The notes beneath the pieces were generated by a model. It ran no database searches. It saw nothing but the letters and a program-made list of their open reading frames with translations, and was not told the DNA's origin. This document shows, piece after piece, positions 8,855-17,059 of a stretch of DNA of 64,000 nt. Each line of letters opens with the position of its first letter. The first letter of the stretch is position 1. A program made the translations under genes and the position numbers. Origin of the DNA: Streptomyces sp. PsTaAH-137 (lineage in GTDB: Bacteria > Actinomycetota > Actinomycetes > Streptomycetales > Streptomycetaceae); the NCBI RefSeq assembly GCF_003259365.1, contig NZ_QLLY01000009.1:61244-125243 (forward strand), written 5' to 3'.

Positions 8855-8898
8855 GAGTCGGCACCGCACCGGGTCGGAGCCGGGAACGGGAGATCACG

Positions 8899-9831
8899 AT
8901 GGAAACACTCACGGTGGAGCCCCAGCGGCGGACCGCGCCACGGCGCAGGCCACCCTCCAAGCGCGGCCGGGCCGCGCGCAGAAACCTGAGCGCCTACGGA
9001 TTTCTGTGCGCAGCACTTTTCTGTTTCGCCATGTTCGCGTGGTGGCCGATCGTCAAGGAGGTCCTGCTCAGCTTCCAGTCGACCAACCTGGTCGACCCGC
9101 CCACCTGGGTGGGCCTGGACAACTTCCGTACGGTGGTGGACGATCCGGCGTTCGGCCAGGCCTGGCGAAACACCCTGGTCTTCACGCTCCTGGCCCTCGT
9201 GTGCGGCTACGTGATCCCGTTCGCCGTCGCGATCGTCCTCAACGAACTGCGGCACGCCCGCGCGTATCTGCGGTTCGTCGTCTATCTCCCCGTGATGCTG
9301 CCGCCGATCGTCGCGGTGCTGCTGTTCCGGTGGTTCTACGATCCCGGACCCGGTCTGTTCAACCAGGTACTGGACTTCGTCGGGCTGCCGGGCCTGTCCT
9401 GGCTGGACTCCACCAGCACGGCGCTGATCTCCCTCGTCATCGTCTCCACCTGGATGAACCTCGGCTCCGGCGTGCTGATCTATCTGGCCGCCCTGCAGAA
9501 CATCCCGGGCGACCTCTACGAGGCGGCCGAACTCGACGGCGCCGGCATCTTCAAGCGGATCTGGCACGTCACCATCCCGCAGACCCGGCTCATCCTGCTC
9601 CTGATGCTGATGCTCCAGATCGTCGCCACGATGCAGGTGTTCATCGAGCCGTACATGCTCACGGGCGGCGGCCCGGAGAACGCGACGGTCACCGTCGCCT
9701 ACCTCATGTACCAGTACGCGTTCGTCTACGGCGGCAACTACGGGGCGGGCAGCGCACTCGGCCTGATGCTCATGGTCGTGCTGCTGGCGGTCGCCGCGGT
9801 TCAGCTCCGGCTGACCCGAGAGGAGAACTAG
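8899..9831 (+). CDS. sugar ABC transporter permease (MalF type)
   Basis: ATG 8899 follows GGGAG; a longer frame opening at 8830 would start inside the upstream hairpin. The 310-residue protein has a basic N-terminus, six predicted membrane segments beginning at YGFLCAALFCFAMFAW, and the EAA loop (YEAAELDGAGIFKRIWHVTIP) near residue 205. That loop docks onto the transport ATPase. No ATPase is encoded nearby, so a shared MsiK-type ATPase is expected. It forms the channel together with the next gene. Confidence 0.92.
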   Translation: METLTVEPQRRTAPRRRPPSKRGRAARRNLSAYGFLCAALFCFAMFAWWPIVKEVLLSFQSTNLVDPPTWVGLDNFRTVVDDPAFGQAWRNTLVFTLLALVCGYVIPFAVAIVLNELRHARAYLRFVVYLPVMLPPIVAVLLFRWFYDPGPGLFNQVLDFVGLPGLSWLDSTSTALISLVIVSTWMNLGSGVLIYLAALQNIPGDLYEAAELDGAGIFKRIWHVTIPQTRLILLLMLMLQIVATMQVFIEPYMLTGGGPENATVTVAYLMYQYAFVYGGNYGAGSALGLMLMVVLLAVAAVQLRLTREEN

Positions 9832-9835
9832 GTCC

Positions 9836-10822
9836 ATGGTCAACACCACCGCCCGCCCGGACGCGGCGGAGCAGACCCGGGGCGAGAAGACCGCCGACCG
9901 CGGTGCCGTACGGACCAGGAGCAGGCGTCGCGGCGCCTGGGCCGAGGGCCACACCAGGACCATCGTCTCGCCCCTGGAGCTCAAGTCCCGCTGGGGCCGC
10001 AAGATCTACTGGACGCTCCTCGTGTTCGTCCTGCTCGTGTTCACCCTGGTGTTCGTCTTCCCCCTCTACTGGATGGTGACGGGGGCGATGAAGTCGGGCG
10101 AGGAGATCGCCCAGATGCCGCCCACGTTCTTCCCCAAGCATCCCGACTTCGGCGTCTTCGCCGACGCCTGGCAGCTGTTCGACATCGGGACCCTGCTGAA
10201 GAACACCCTGTACTACGCCGTCGGCGCGTGGCTGTTCGCGCTGGCGGTCGACGTCTGTGCCGCCTACGCGCTGTCCAAGCTCCGGCCGCTGTTCGGGAAC
10301 GTGATCCTGGCCGGCATGTTCGCCACTCTGATGATCCCGCCGATCGTCGTGATGATCCCGGCGTACATCACGGTGACCGATGTGCCGATCTTCGGCTGGC
10401 ACCTGCTCAACTCGCCCTGGGCGATCTGGTTCCCGGTCGCCGCCAACGGGTTCAACATCTTCCTGCTGAAGCGGTTCTTCGACTCGATCCCGAACGAACT
10501 CCTGGAGGCGGCCGAGATCGACGGCGTACCCGCGTGGCGGATCCTGGTCTCGATCATCCTGCCGATCTCGCGCCCCATCCTCGGCGTGGTCTCCATCTTC
10601 ACCGTCGTGGCGATCTTCAAGGACTTCGTCTGGCCGCTCCTCGTGCTGCCCGACAGCGAGAAGATGACCATCAGCGTGGGCCTGTCACAGACCGCGGGCG
10701 CGGTGACGCAGAACCAGATCATGGCCGGCCTGGTCATCGCCAGCATCCCGATGATCATCGTGTTCTTCTTCTTCCAGCGCAGCATCATGGCGGGCCTGAC
10801 CGCCGGAAGCCTCAAGGGCTGA
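9836..10822 (+). CDS. sugar ABC transporter permease (MalG type)
   Basis: The ATG lies four bases after the previous stop, and GAGAGGAG within the end of the upstream gene serves as its ribosome binding site. The 328-residue protein has an unusually long basic cytoplasmic N-terminus (about 50 residues) before the first membrane span (LLVFVLLVFTLVFVFPLYW). The EAA loop (LLEAAEIDGVPAWRILVSIILP) is near residue 225. Tight spacing indicates one transcript with the MalF-type gene. Confidence 0.92.
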   Translation: MVNTTARPDAAEQTRGEKTADRGAVRTRSRRRGAWAEGHTRTIVSPLELKSRWGRKIYWTLLVFVLLVFTLVFVFPLYWMVTGAMKSGEEIAQMPPTFFPKHPDFGVFADAWQLFDIGTLLKNTLYYAVGAWLFALAVDVCAAYALSKLRPLFGNVILAGMFATLMIPPIVVMIPAYITVTDVPIFGWHLLNSPWAIWFPVAANGFNIFLLKRFFDSIPNELLEAAEIDGVPAWRILVSIILPISRPILGVVSIFTVVAIFKDFVWPLLVLPDSEKMTISVGLSQTAGAVTQNQIMAGLVIASIPMIIVFFFFQRSIMAGLTAGSLKG

Positions 10823-10943
10823 CCGCGCCCACCGCGCCGGGCCCGAAGCCAGTACCACCCCTCAGCACTCCGCCGTCGGCCTCATCCATCCATGCCCCCG
10901 CACCGGCCGGCGGCGGAGTCCCACCTGCCCGAAAGGACCTCCC

Positions 10944-12548
10944 GTGGCAGCTGTTCCCTCGTCCCGCACCGACGACTGGTGGCGCGACGCCGTCATCTAC
11001 CAGGTGTACCCCCGGAGCTTCGCGGACGGAGACGGCGACGGAGCCGGGGACCTGGCGGGCGTCCGTGCCCACCTGTCGTATCTCGCCGAACTCGGCGTGG
11101 ACGCCGTGTGGTTCACGCCCTGGTACCAGTCCCCGCTGGTCGACGGCGGCTACGACGTGGCCGACTACCGCACCATCGACCCCGCCTTCGGCACCCTCGA
11201 GGAGGCGGAGAAGCTGATCTCGGAGGCCGCCGACCTCGGGATCCGGGTCATCGTCGACATCGTCCCGAACCACGTCTCCGACCAGCACGCCTGGTTCCGG
11301 GCGGCGCTCGCGGCGGGCCCCGGCAGCCCCGAGCGGGAGCGCTTCCACTTCCGGCCCGGCCGCGGTGAGCAGGGCGAACTCCCGCCGAACAACTGGCCGT
11401 CCGAGTTCGCCGGCGGCACCTGGACCCGGGTGCCCGACGGCGAGTGGTACCTCCACCTGTTCACCCCGGAACAGCCCGACCTCAACTGGGCCCACCCGGA
11501 CGTGCGCCGGGAACACGAGGACGTGCTGCGCTTCTGGTTCGAGCGCGGGGTCGCGGGCGTCCGCATCGACTCCGCGGCGCTGCTCGCCAAACACCCCGAC
11601 CTGCCCGACTACGAGGAGGGCGTCGGCCCGCACCCGTACGTCGACCAGGACGAGCTGCACGACATCTACCGGTCCTGGCGGGCCATCGCCGACGAGTACG
11701 CCGGCGTGTTCGTCGGCGAGGTCTGGCTGCCCGACGCCGAGCGCTTCGCCCGCTATCTGCGCCCCGACGAACTGCACACCGCCTTCAACTTCAACTTCCT
11801 CAGCTGCCCGTGGGACGCGGACCGGCTGCGCCGCACGATCGACGACACCCTCGCCGAGCACGCTCCCGTCCACGCGCCGGCCACCTGGGTCCTGTGCAAC
11901 CACGACGTGACCCGCACCGCCACCCGCTACGGCCGCGAGGACACCGGGTTCGACTTCGCGACGAAGGCGTTCGGCACCCCCGTCGACCTCGCCCTCGGCA
12001 CCCGGCGGGCCCGCGCCGCGGCCCTGCTCACTCTGGCCCTGCCGGGCTCCGTCTACCTCTACCAGGGCGAGGAGCTGGGGCTGCCCGAGGCGGACATCCC
12101 GCTGGACCGCATCGAGGACCCGATGCACTTCCGCTCCGGCGGCACCGACCCCGGCCGGGACGGCTGCCGGGTGCCGCTGCCCTGGGTGGCCGACGCCCCC
12201 AACTGCGGTTTCGGCGCGGGGGAGGAGCCCTGGCTGCCGCAGCCCGCGTACTGGGCGGACTACGCGGTCGACCGCCAGTCCGACGACCCGGCGTCGATGC
12301 TGACGCTCTATCGCACCGCGCTGGAGATCCGGCGCGGCGGCCCCGGCTTCGGCGACGGGCCGATGAGCTGGCTGGCCGCGGAGGACGGGGTGCTCGCCTT
12401 CTCCCGGCCGGGCGGCCTGCTCTGCGTGGTCAATCTGCGTGACCGGCCCGCCGAACTGCCGCCGTACGACCGGCTGATCCTGACCAGCGGGCCCCTCGAC
12501 GGACAGGGACGACTGCCGAGCGACACCGCGGCCTGGCTGCGGATCTGA
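10944..12548 (+). CDS. GH13 alpha-glucosidase, intracellular
   Basis: Start GTG 10944 follows AAAGGACCTCCC. The protein is 534 residues and has no signal peptide. The GH13 regions are clear: DIVPNH (about 105-110), GVRIDS with nucleophile Asp209, GEVW with acid/base Glu259, and CNHDVTR with Asp321. It resembles the oligo-1,6-/alpha-glucosidase branch (YQVYPRSFADGDGDGAGDL at the start). It is the last gene of the transporter operon, so it probably splits the imported oligosaccharide to glucose. If the import substrate is a nigero-oligosaccharide, activity on alpha-1,3 bonds would be expected, but linkage specificity cannot be read from the sequence. Confidence 0.9.
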   Translation: MAAVPSSRTDDWWRDAVIYQVYPRSFADGDGDGAGDLAGVRAHLSYLAELGVDAVWFTPWYQSPLVDGGYDVADYRTIDPAFGTLEEAEKLISEAADLGIRVIVDIVPNHVSDQHAWFRAALAAGPGSPERERFHFRPGRGEQGELPPNNWPSEFAGGTWTRVPDGEWYLHLFTPEQPDLNWAHPDVRREHEDVLRFWFERGVAGVRIDSAALLAKHPDLPDYEEGVGPHPYVDQDELHDIYRSWRAIADEYAGVFVGEVWLPDAERFARYLRPDELHTAFNFNFLSCPWDADRLRRTIDDTLAEHAPVHAPATWVLCNHDVTRTATRYGREDTGFDFATKAFGTPVDLALGTRRARAAALLTLALPGSVYLYQGEELGLPEADIPLDRIEDPMHFRSGGTDPGRDGCRVPLPWVADAPNCGFGAGEEPWLPQPAYWADYAVDRQSDDPASMLTLYRTALEIRRGGPGFGDGPMSWLAAEDGVLAFSRPGGLLCVVNLRDRPAELPPYDRLILTSGPLDGQGRLPSDTAAWLRI

Positions 12549-12616
12549 CCTCTGGGGCGGACGCGACCGGACGCGGGCAGATGGGGGCACATCAAATGGC
12601 AGAGAGTGTAAGTTCT

Positions 12617-12641
12617 TTGCAAGTCAATGAGATAATCTTGC
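12617..12641 (+). promoter_or_regulatory. candidate autoregulatory operator of the LacI gene
   Basis: TTGC starts at 12617 and 12638, 21 bp apart; the second is inside TAATCTTGC, five bases before the ATG at 12646. There is no Shine-Dalgarno sequence, so the transcript may be leaderless and the repressor site may overlap its start. Confidence 0.55.
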
Positions 12642-12645
12642 AGAT

Positions 12646-13659
12646 ATGACACGACGACTTGCTCAAGTTGCCCAGAAAGCAGGAGTCAGCGAGGCAACGG
12701 TGAGCCGTGTCCTCAACGAAAGGCCGGGCGTCTCGGAGGCGACGCGGCAGTCGGTGCTCACCGCACTCGACGTGCTCGGCTACGAACGCCCCACGCAACT
12801 GCGCGGCGAGCGCGCCCGTCTGGTCGGTCTGGTCCTGCCGGAACTCCAGAACCCGATCTTCCCCGCGTTCGCGGAGGTGATCGGGGGCGCACTCGCCCAG
12901 CAGGGCCTCACCCCCGTCCTGTGCACCCAGACCAAGAACGGCGTCTCCGAGGCCGACTACATGGAGCTGCTGCTCCAGCAGCAGGTCTCGGGCGTGGTCT
13001 TCGCCGGCGGGCACTTCGCGCAGGCCGACGCCGACCACGGGCACTACCGGCGGCTGGCCGAGCGCAAGATCCCCGTCGTCTTCATCAACGCGTCGATCAC
13101 GGGCCTCGACTTCCCCTGTGTGTCCTGCGACGACGCGGTCGCGGTCGAGCAGGCGTGGCGCCACCTCGCCTCGCTCGGCCACGAGCGCATCGCCCTGCTG
13201 CTCGGCCCGCTGGACCACATGCCGTCCCGCCGCAAGCTGCGGGCCGCGCGCGGGGTCGCCAAGGCGATGGGCATGACCCTGGACGACACGCTCGTGGAGC
13301 GGTCGCTGTTCTCCCTGGAAGGAGGGCAGGCCGCCGCCTCACGACTCCTCGACCGGGGAGCCACCGGCATCATCTGCGCGAGCGACCCACTGGCCCTGGG
13401 CGCCATCCGGGCGGCCCGCCGCCGGGGGCTCTCCGTCCCCGAGGACCTCTCGGTCGTCGGCTACGACGACTCCGCGTTCATGACCTGCACCGAACCGCCC
13501 CTGTCGACGGTCCGTCAGCCCATCGAGGCCATGGGACGCGCGGCGGTCGAACTGCTGATGGCGCAGCTCCAGGGCTCGCGCACCCATCTCGGGGAACTGC
13601 TCTTCGAACCGGAACTCGTCGTCCGCGGCTCCACGGGCCAGCTGACCGCACCCTCGTAG
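12646..13659 (+). CDS. LacI-family repressor, MalR-like (copy 1)
   Basis: The 337-residue protein has the LacI helix-turn-helix (LAQVAQKAGVSEATVSRVLN, residues 5-24). The hinge and LGYERP segment are typical of Streptomyces MalR-like regulators, and a periplasmic-binding-protein-type effector domain follows. It starts at ATG 12646 without a ribosome binding site. It is roughly 78 percent identical by eye to the gene convergent with it (13681-14694) and has the same length, so the pair is a recent inverted duplication. It follows the glucosidase gene by about 100 bases and probably represses the GH87/transporter genes until a small alpha-glucoside binds. Confidence 0.9.
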   Translation: MTRRLAQVAQKAGVSEATVSRVLNERPGVSEATRQSVLTALDVLGYERPTQLRGERARLVGLVLPELQNPIFPAFAEVIGGALAQQGLTPVLCTQTKNGVSEADYMELLLQQQVSGVVFAGGHFAQADADHGHYRRLAERKIPVVFINASITGLDFPCVSCDDAVAVEQAWRHLASLGHERIALLLGPLDHMPSRRKLRAARGVAKAMGMTLDDTLVERSLFSLEGGQAAASRLLDRGATGIICASDPLALGAIRAARRRGLSVPEDLSVVGYDDSAFMTCTEPPLSTVRQPIEAMGRAAVELLMAQLQGSRTHLGELLFEPELVVRGSTGQLTAPS

Positions 13660-13680
13660 ACCGTCGACCGGCCGGCTCGG

Positions 13681-14694
13681 TCAGTCGGCGGCCCGCGGCG
13701 GCGCGGTGGACCCGCGCACCACCAGCTCGGGCTCGAAGAGCAGTTCACCGGGCGGCACCGCACCGCCCTGGATCTGCGCGACGAGCAGCTCGACGGCGGC
13801 CCGCCCCATCGCCTCGATGGGCTGCCGTACGGTCGTCAGCGGTGGCTCGGTGCAGTTCATGAACGCCGAGTCGTCGTAGCCGACCACCGAGATGTCCCGG
13901 GGCACCGACCGTCCGGCACGGCGTGCGGCGCGCACCGCCCCGAGAGCGAGCGGGTCGCTGGCGCAGATGATGCCCGTGATGCCGCGCGCGATCAGCCGGG
14001 CCGCGGCGGCGTGCCCGCCCTCCAGCGAGAACATCGCCCGCTCCACCGCGTCGTCGGCCAGACCGCCGCCCGCCGCCTGCGCCGCGGCACGCGCCGCCGC
14101 GAGCTTGCGCTGCGAGGGCATGTGGTCGTCCGGACCGAGCACCAGGCCGATCCGCTCGTGGCCCAGCGAGGCGAGGTGGCGCCACGCCTGCTCGATCGCG
14201 ACCGCGTCGTCACACGCGACGCACGGGAACCCGAGCCGGTCTATGGCGGCGTTCACCAGCACCACCGGCACCTTGCGCTCGGCCAGCCGCTGATAGTGCC
14301 CGTGCTCCGCGTCGGCCTGCGCGAACAGACCGCCGGCGAACACCACCCCGGACACCTGCTGCTGGAGCAGCAGCTCCACATAGTCCGCCTCGGACACCCC
14401 GCCCTTCGTCTGGGTGCACAGGACGGGGGTGAGGCCCTGCTGGGCGAGCGCGCCCCCGATCACCTCCGCGAACGCGGGGAAGATCGGGTTCTGGAGCTCC
14501 GGCAGGACCAGACCGACCAGACGGGCGCGCTCGCCGCGCAGTTGCGTGGGGCGTTCGTAGCCGAGCACGTCGAGTGCGGTGAGCACCGACTGCCGCGTCG
14601 CCTCCGAGACACCGGGCTTGTTGTTGAGCACCCGGCTGACCGTGGCCTCGCTGACCCCGACCTTCTTCGCCACCTGAGCAAGTCTGCGCGTCAT
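13681..14694 (-). CDS. LacI-family repressor, MalR-like (copy 2)
   Basis: ATG 14694 begins MTRRLAQVAKKVGVSEATVS and gives 337 residues. The frame is open far upstream through the P450 region, but that part is antisense and not homologous. DNA-recognition residues of the HTH match copy 1 almost exactly: only Q10K and A12V differ in the first 23 residues. The two should therefore bind the same sites. The effector domains differ more (for example SITGLDF versus AIDRLGF and the 190-215 region). No ribosome binding site is visible, and AATCTTGC again lies just before the start. The stop is 21 bases from the stop of copy 1. Confidence 0.9.
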   Translation of the reverse strand: MTRRLAQVAKKVGVSEATVSRVLNNKPGVSEATRQSVLTALDVLGYERPTQLRGERARLVGLVLPELQNPIFPAFAEVIGGALAQQGLTPVLCTQTKGGVSEADYVELLLQQQVSGVVFAGGLFAQADAEHGHYQRLAERKVPVVLVNAAIDRLGFPCVACDDAVAIEQAWRHLASLGHERIGLVLGPDDHMPSQRKLAAARAAAQAAGGGLADDAVERAMFSLEGGHAAAARLIARGITGIICASDPLALGAVRAARRAGRSVPRDISVVGYDDSAFMNCTEPPLTTVRQPIEAMGRAAVELLVAQIQGGAVPPGELLFEPELVVRGSTAPPRAAD

Positions 14695-14699
14695 GGAAC

Positions 14700-14732
14700 G
14701 CAAGATTAGCGCAACACTTGCGGCCCGTTTGC
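14700..14732 (-). promoter_or_regulatory. TTGC cluster upstream of LacI copy 2
   Basis: On the minus strand TTGC lies at 14703-14700 and 14714-14711. On the plus strand TTGC lies at 14718 and 14729. Each pair is spaced 11 bp, one helical turn, unlike the 21-bp spacing at the other sites. Likely autoregulatory. Confidence 0.45.
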
Positions 14733-14844
14733 GTGATCGGGGCATCCGTCCGGCGGCCCGGCCCCCGAGGCTCCCTGCGCCGATCAGGCGGCGCGGCGGC
14801 GGCTCCGGCGTGCGCCGGCCCCGGCCCGGGGAACAGATGGCCGC

Positions 14845-16092
14845 GTGAACGACACGACCGTACGCGACGACCCGACGGCCCCGGAACCGGTGGGCGGTAT
14901 CTCGTCCGCCCGCGACTGGTCCCTGGACGACCTGCCCGCCCTCACCTTCGACCCGCTCCTCGCCGATCTGCTCCGCGAGGAGCCGGTGGCCCGGGTACGG
15001 ATGCCCTTCGGACAGGAGCGCGAGGCGTGGCTCGTCACGCGCTACCCGGATGTGCGCCTGGTGACCTCCGACCCGCGCTTCAGCCGCTCCGCGCTCATCG
15101 ACCGTGAGGTGAACGGCATGATGGCGCACCGCGTCGCCGCCACCGTCGGCCTCAACTACGCGGACCCGCCCGACCACACGCGGCTGCGCAAGGTGATGAC
15201 CAAGGCGTTCACCGGCCGCACCATGAAGGGCCTGCGCCCGCGCGCCGAGGTCACCGTCGCCGGGCTGCTCGACGCGATGGAGGAGGCGGGGCCGCCCGCC
15301 GATCTCGTGGCTCATCTGCACGGCCCGTTCCCGCTGACCGTGGTCAGCGACCTGCTGGGCGTGCCGGTCGAGGACCGGGCCCGGCTCGCCGACTGGCCGG
15401 ATGTGATCCTCTCCGCGGGCCCCGGACCGAAGTCCAGCGAGGCCGCGAAGGAACGGATGCGGCAGTACATCGTGGACCTGCTCACCGAGCGCCGCGAGAG
15501 CCCCGCCGACGATCTGGCCTCCGTCCTCGGGCGGGCCTGCGCCGACGGCGGGATCACCGAGGCGGAAGCGGTCTCCCTCGCGACGGCCGTCCTGGTCAGC
15601 GGCGCCCACGCCGTCCGCAACAACAGCGCCAACATGGTCTACACGCTGCTCACGCGGCCGGAGCTCGCCGACCGGCTGCGCGCGGAGCCGGAGCTGCTGC
15701 CGCGGGCCGTCGACGAACTCCTGCGCCACATCCCGCACCGCAACGGCGTGGGCCTGCCCCGCATCGCCACCGAGGACGTCGAGGTCGGCGGCGTGCTGAT
15801 CCGCGCGGGCGAGGCCGTCTACGCCTCCTACCTCGCCGCCAACCGGGACCCCGACGTCTTCGCCGACCCCGACACGCTCGACCTCGACCGCACCGGCACG
15901 GCCCACCTCTCCTTCGGCCACGGGCCGCACCACTGCATCGGCGCGATGCTGGCCCGCATGGAGTCCGAAGTGATGCTCGGCGCCCTGCTGACCCGCTTCC
16001 CCGGGCTGCGGCTGGCGGTCGACCCGGCCGAGGTGGAGTGGCAGAGCAAGGGGTTCATCAGGGGGCCGAAGGCGCTGCCCGTCAGCTGGTGA
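14845..16092 (+). CDS. cytochrome P450 (I-helix motif aberrant)
   Basis: GTG 14845 gives 415 residues. Typical bacterial P450 features are present: PPDHTRLRKVMTKAF (C-helix), the ExxR motif in DELLRH, and the haem loop FGHGPHHCIG with the cysteine ligand at residue 364. The I-helix, which normally carries an acid/alcohol pair (AGHETT type), instead reads SGAHAVRNNSANM (residues 252-264), so both proton-relay residues are replaced. A few P450s tolerate loss of the Thr; loss of both suggests substrate-assisted chemistry or an unusual reaction. No ferredoxin gene is adjacent. The 3' end overlaps the convergent oxidoreductase gene by 11 bases. Confidence 0.9.
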   Translation: MNDTTVRDDPTAPEPVGGISSARDWSLDDLPALTFDPLLADLLREEPVARVRMPFGQEREAWLVTRYPDVRLVTSDPRFSRSALIDREVNGMMAHRVAATVGLNYADPPDHTRLRKVMTKAFTGRTMKGLRPRAEVTVAGLLDAMEEAGPPADLVAHLHGPFPLTVVSDLLGVPVEDRARLADWPDVILSAGPGPKSSEAAKERMRQYIVDLLTERRESPADDLASVLGRACADGGITEAEAVSLATAVLVSGAHAVRNNSANMVYTLLTRPELADRLRAEPELLPRAVDELLRHIPHRNGVGLPRIATEDVEVGGVLIRAGEAVYASYLAANRDPDVFADPDTLDLDRTGTAHLSFGHGPHHCIGAMLARMESEVMLGALLTRFPGLRLAVDPAEVEWQSKGFIRGPKALPVSW

Positions 16093-16981
16093 CCCGGAAC
16101 CCGGCCACGAGTTCGAGCACCTTCCGGTCGTCGTCGGCGGATCCGCGCCGCGCCGGGTCGCCCGGGTAGGTGTCGAAGAGCACGTGGCCGGCGCCGAGTT
16201 CGGCCAGCGTCTCCACGTCGGCCCGGATCTGCTCGGCGCTGCCGTGGCCGAGCGGCCGGTCGGCGGTGTCGGGGAGGGGCGCTTCGCTCAGGGCGAGCTG
16301 GATCCGGGGCGCGAGCCCCGGCACCGCCCGGCCCGCCCGGTCGGCCTCCTCCGCGAGCCGGGGGAGCTTCGCCCGGAGCCCGGCGAGCGTCGGCAGATAC
16401 GGATGCCAGGCCTCGCCGAGCCGCGCGGCGCGCCGCAGCGCGGCGGGGGAGTCGCCGCCGACCCACACCGGCACGTGCGGGGCGGTGGCCGGCGCGGGGC
16501 CCGTGCGCACGTCCTCGAACGTGACGTAGCGGCCCTCGAAGCTGCACGGGTCCTGGGTCCAGGCCGCCCGGATCGCCGTCAGGTACTCGTCGGTGATCGC
16601 GCCCCGCTCCTCGAACGGCACACCCAGCGTGCGGTACTCGGCGGCCGACCAGCCGACGCCGGCGCCGAGGATGAACCCCGCGTCGTTCAGCTGGTCGATG
16701 TTCGCGGCCAGCCGCGCCGTCTGGAGCGGGTGCCGGTAGGGGATGACCGTGATCGTCGTGCCGAGGGTGAGTCCCGGAACGCGGCCCGCGAGATGGGCGG
16801 CGAGGACGAACTGGTCGTAGAACGGGGCCGGATAGACCGCGTGGACATCCGGGGTGACCGCGAGGTGATCGGAGATCATCGCGAAGGAGAAGCCCAGGTC
16901 ACGGGCGTCCGTGGCCTGGCGGACAAGGCTCTCGGGGGTGGTGCCGGAACCGAAGTTGAGGAGGTTGACGCCGAATCGCAT
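16082..16981 (-). CDS. LLM-class F420-dependent oxidoreductase
   Basis: The 299-residue protein starts at ATG 16981 (MRFGVNLLNFG). It has the luciferase-like monooxygenase barrel with the markers DLGFSFAMISDHL, LGTTITVIPYRHPLQTARLAANIDQL and GAGVGWSAAEYRTLG. These point to F420 rather than FMN dependence. Substrate unknown. It is convergent with the P450 gene (11-base overlap) and shares direction with the downstream GH13 gene, but over 70 bases separate them, so co-transcription is unproven. Confidence 0.85.
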   Translation of the reverse strand: MRFGVNLLNFGSGTTPESLVRQATDARDLGFSFAMISDHLAVTPDVHAVYPAPFYDQFVLAAHLAGRVPGLTLGTTITVIPYRHPLQTARLAANIDQLNDAGFILGAGVGWSAAEYRTLGVPFEERGAITDEYLTAIRAAWTQDPCSFEGRYVTFEDVRTGPAPATAPHVPVWVGGDSPAALRRAARLGEAWHPYLPTLAGLRAKLPRLAEEADRAGRAVPGLAPRIQLALSEAPLPDTADRPLGHGSAEQIRADVETLAELGAGHVLFDTYPGDPARRGSADDDRKVLELVAGFRVTS

Positions 16982-17059
16982 ACCCGCCAGTCAAGTTGAT
17001 CTTGTCGACCGCCGTCGAGGCCGAACGATCAATTCAGGCCACCTCGGGTCCGGTCCCGA

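Noticed and set aside
14695..15933. In-frame N-terminal extension of LacI copy 2
   Set aside because: It is antisense to the P450 gene; the LacI family start MTRRLAQVA matches copy 1 exactly and sits behind the operator.
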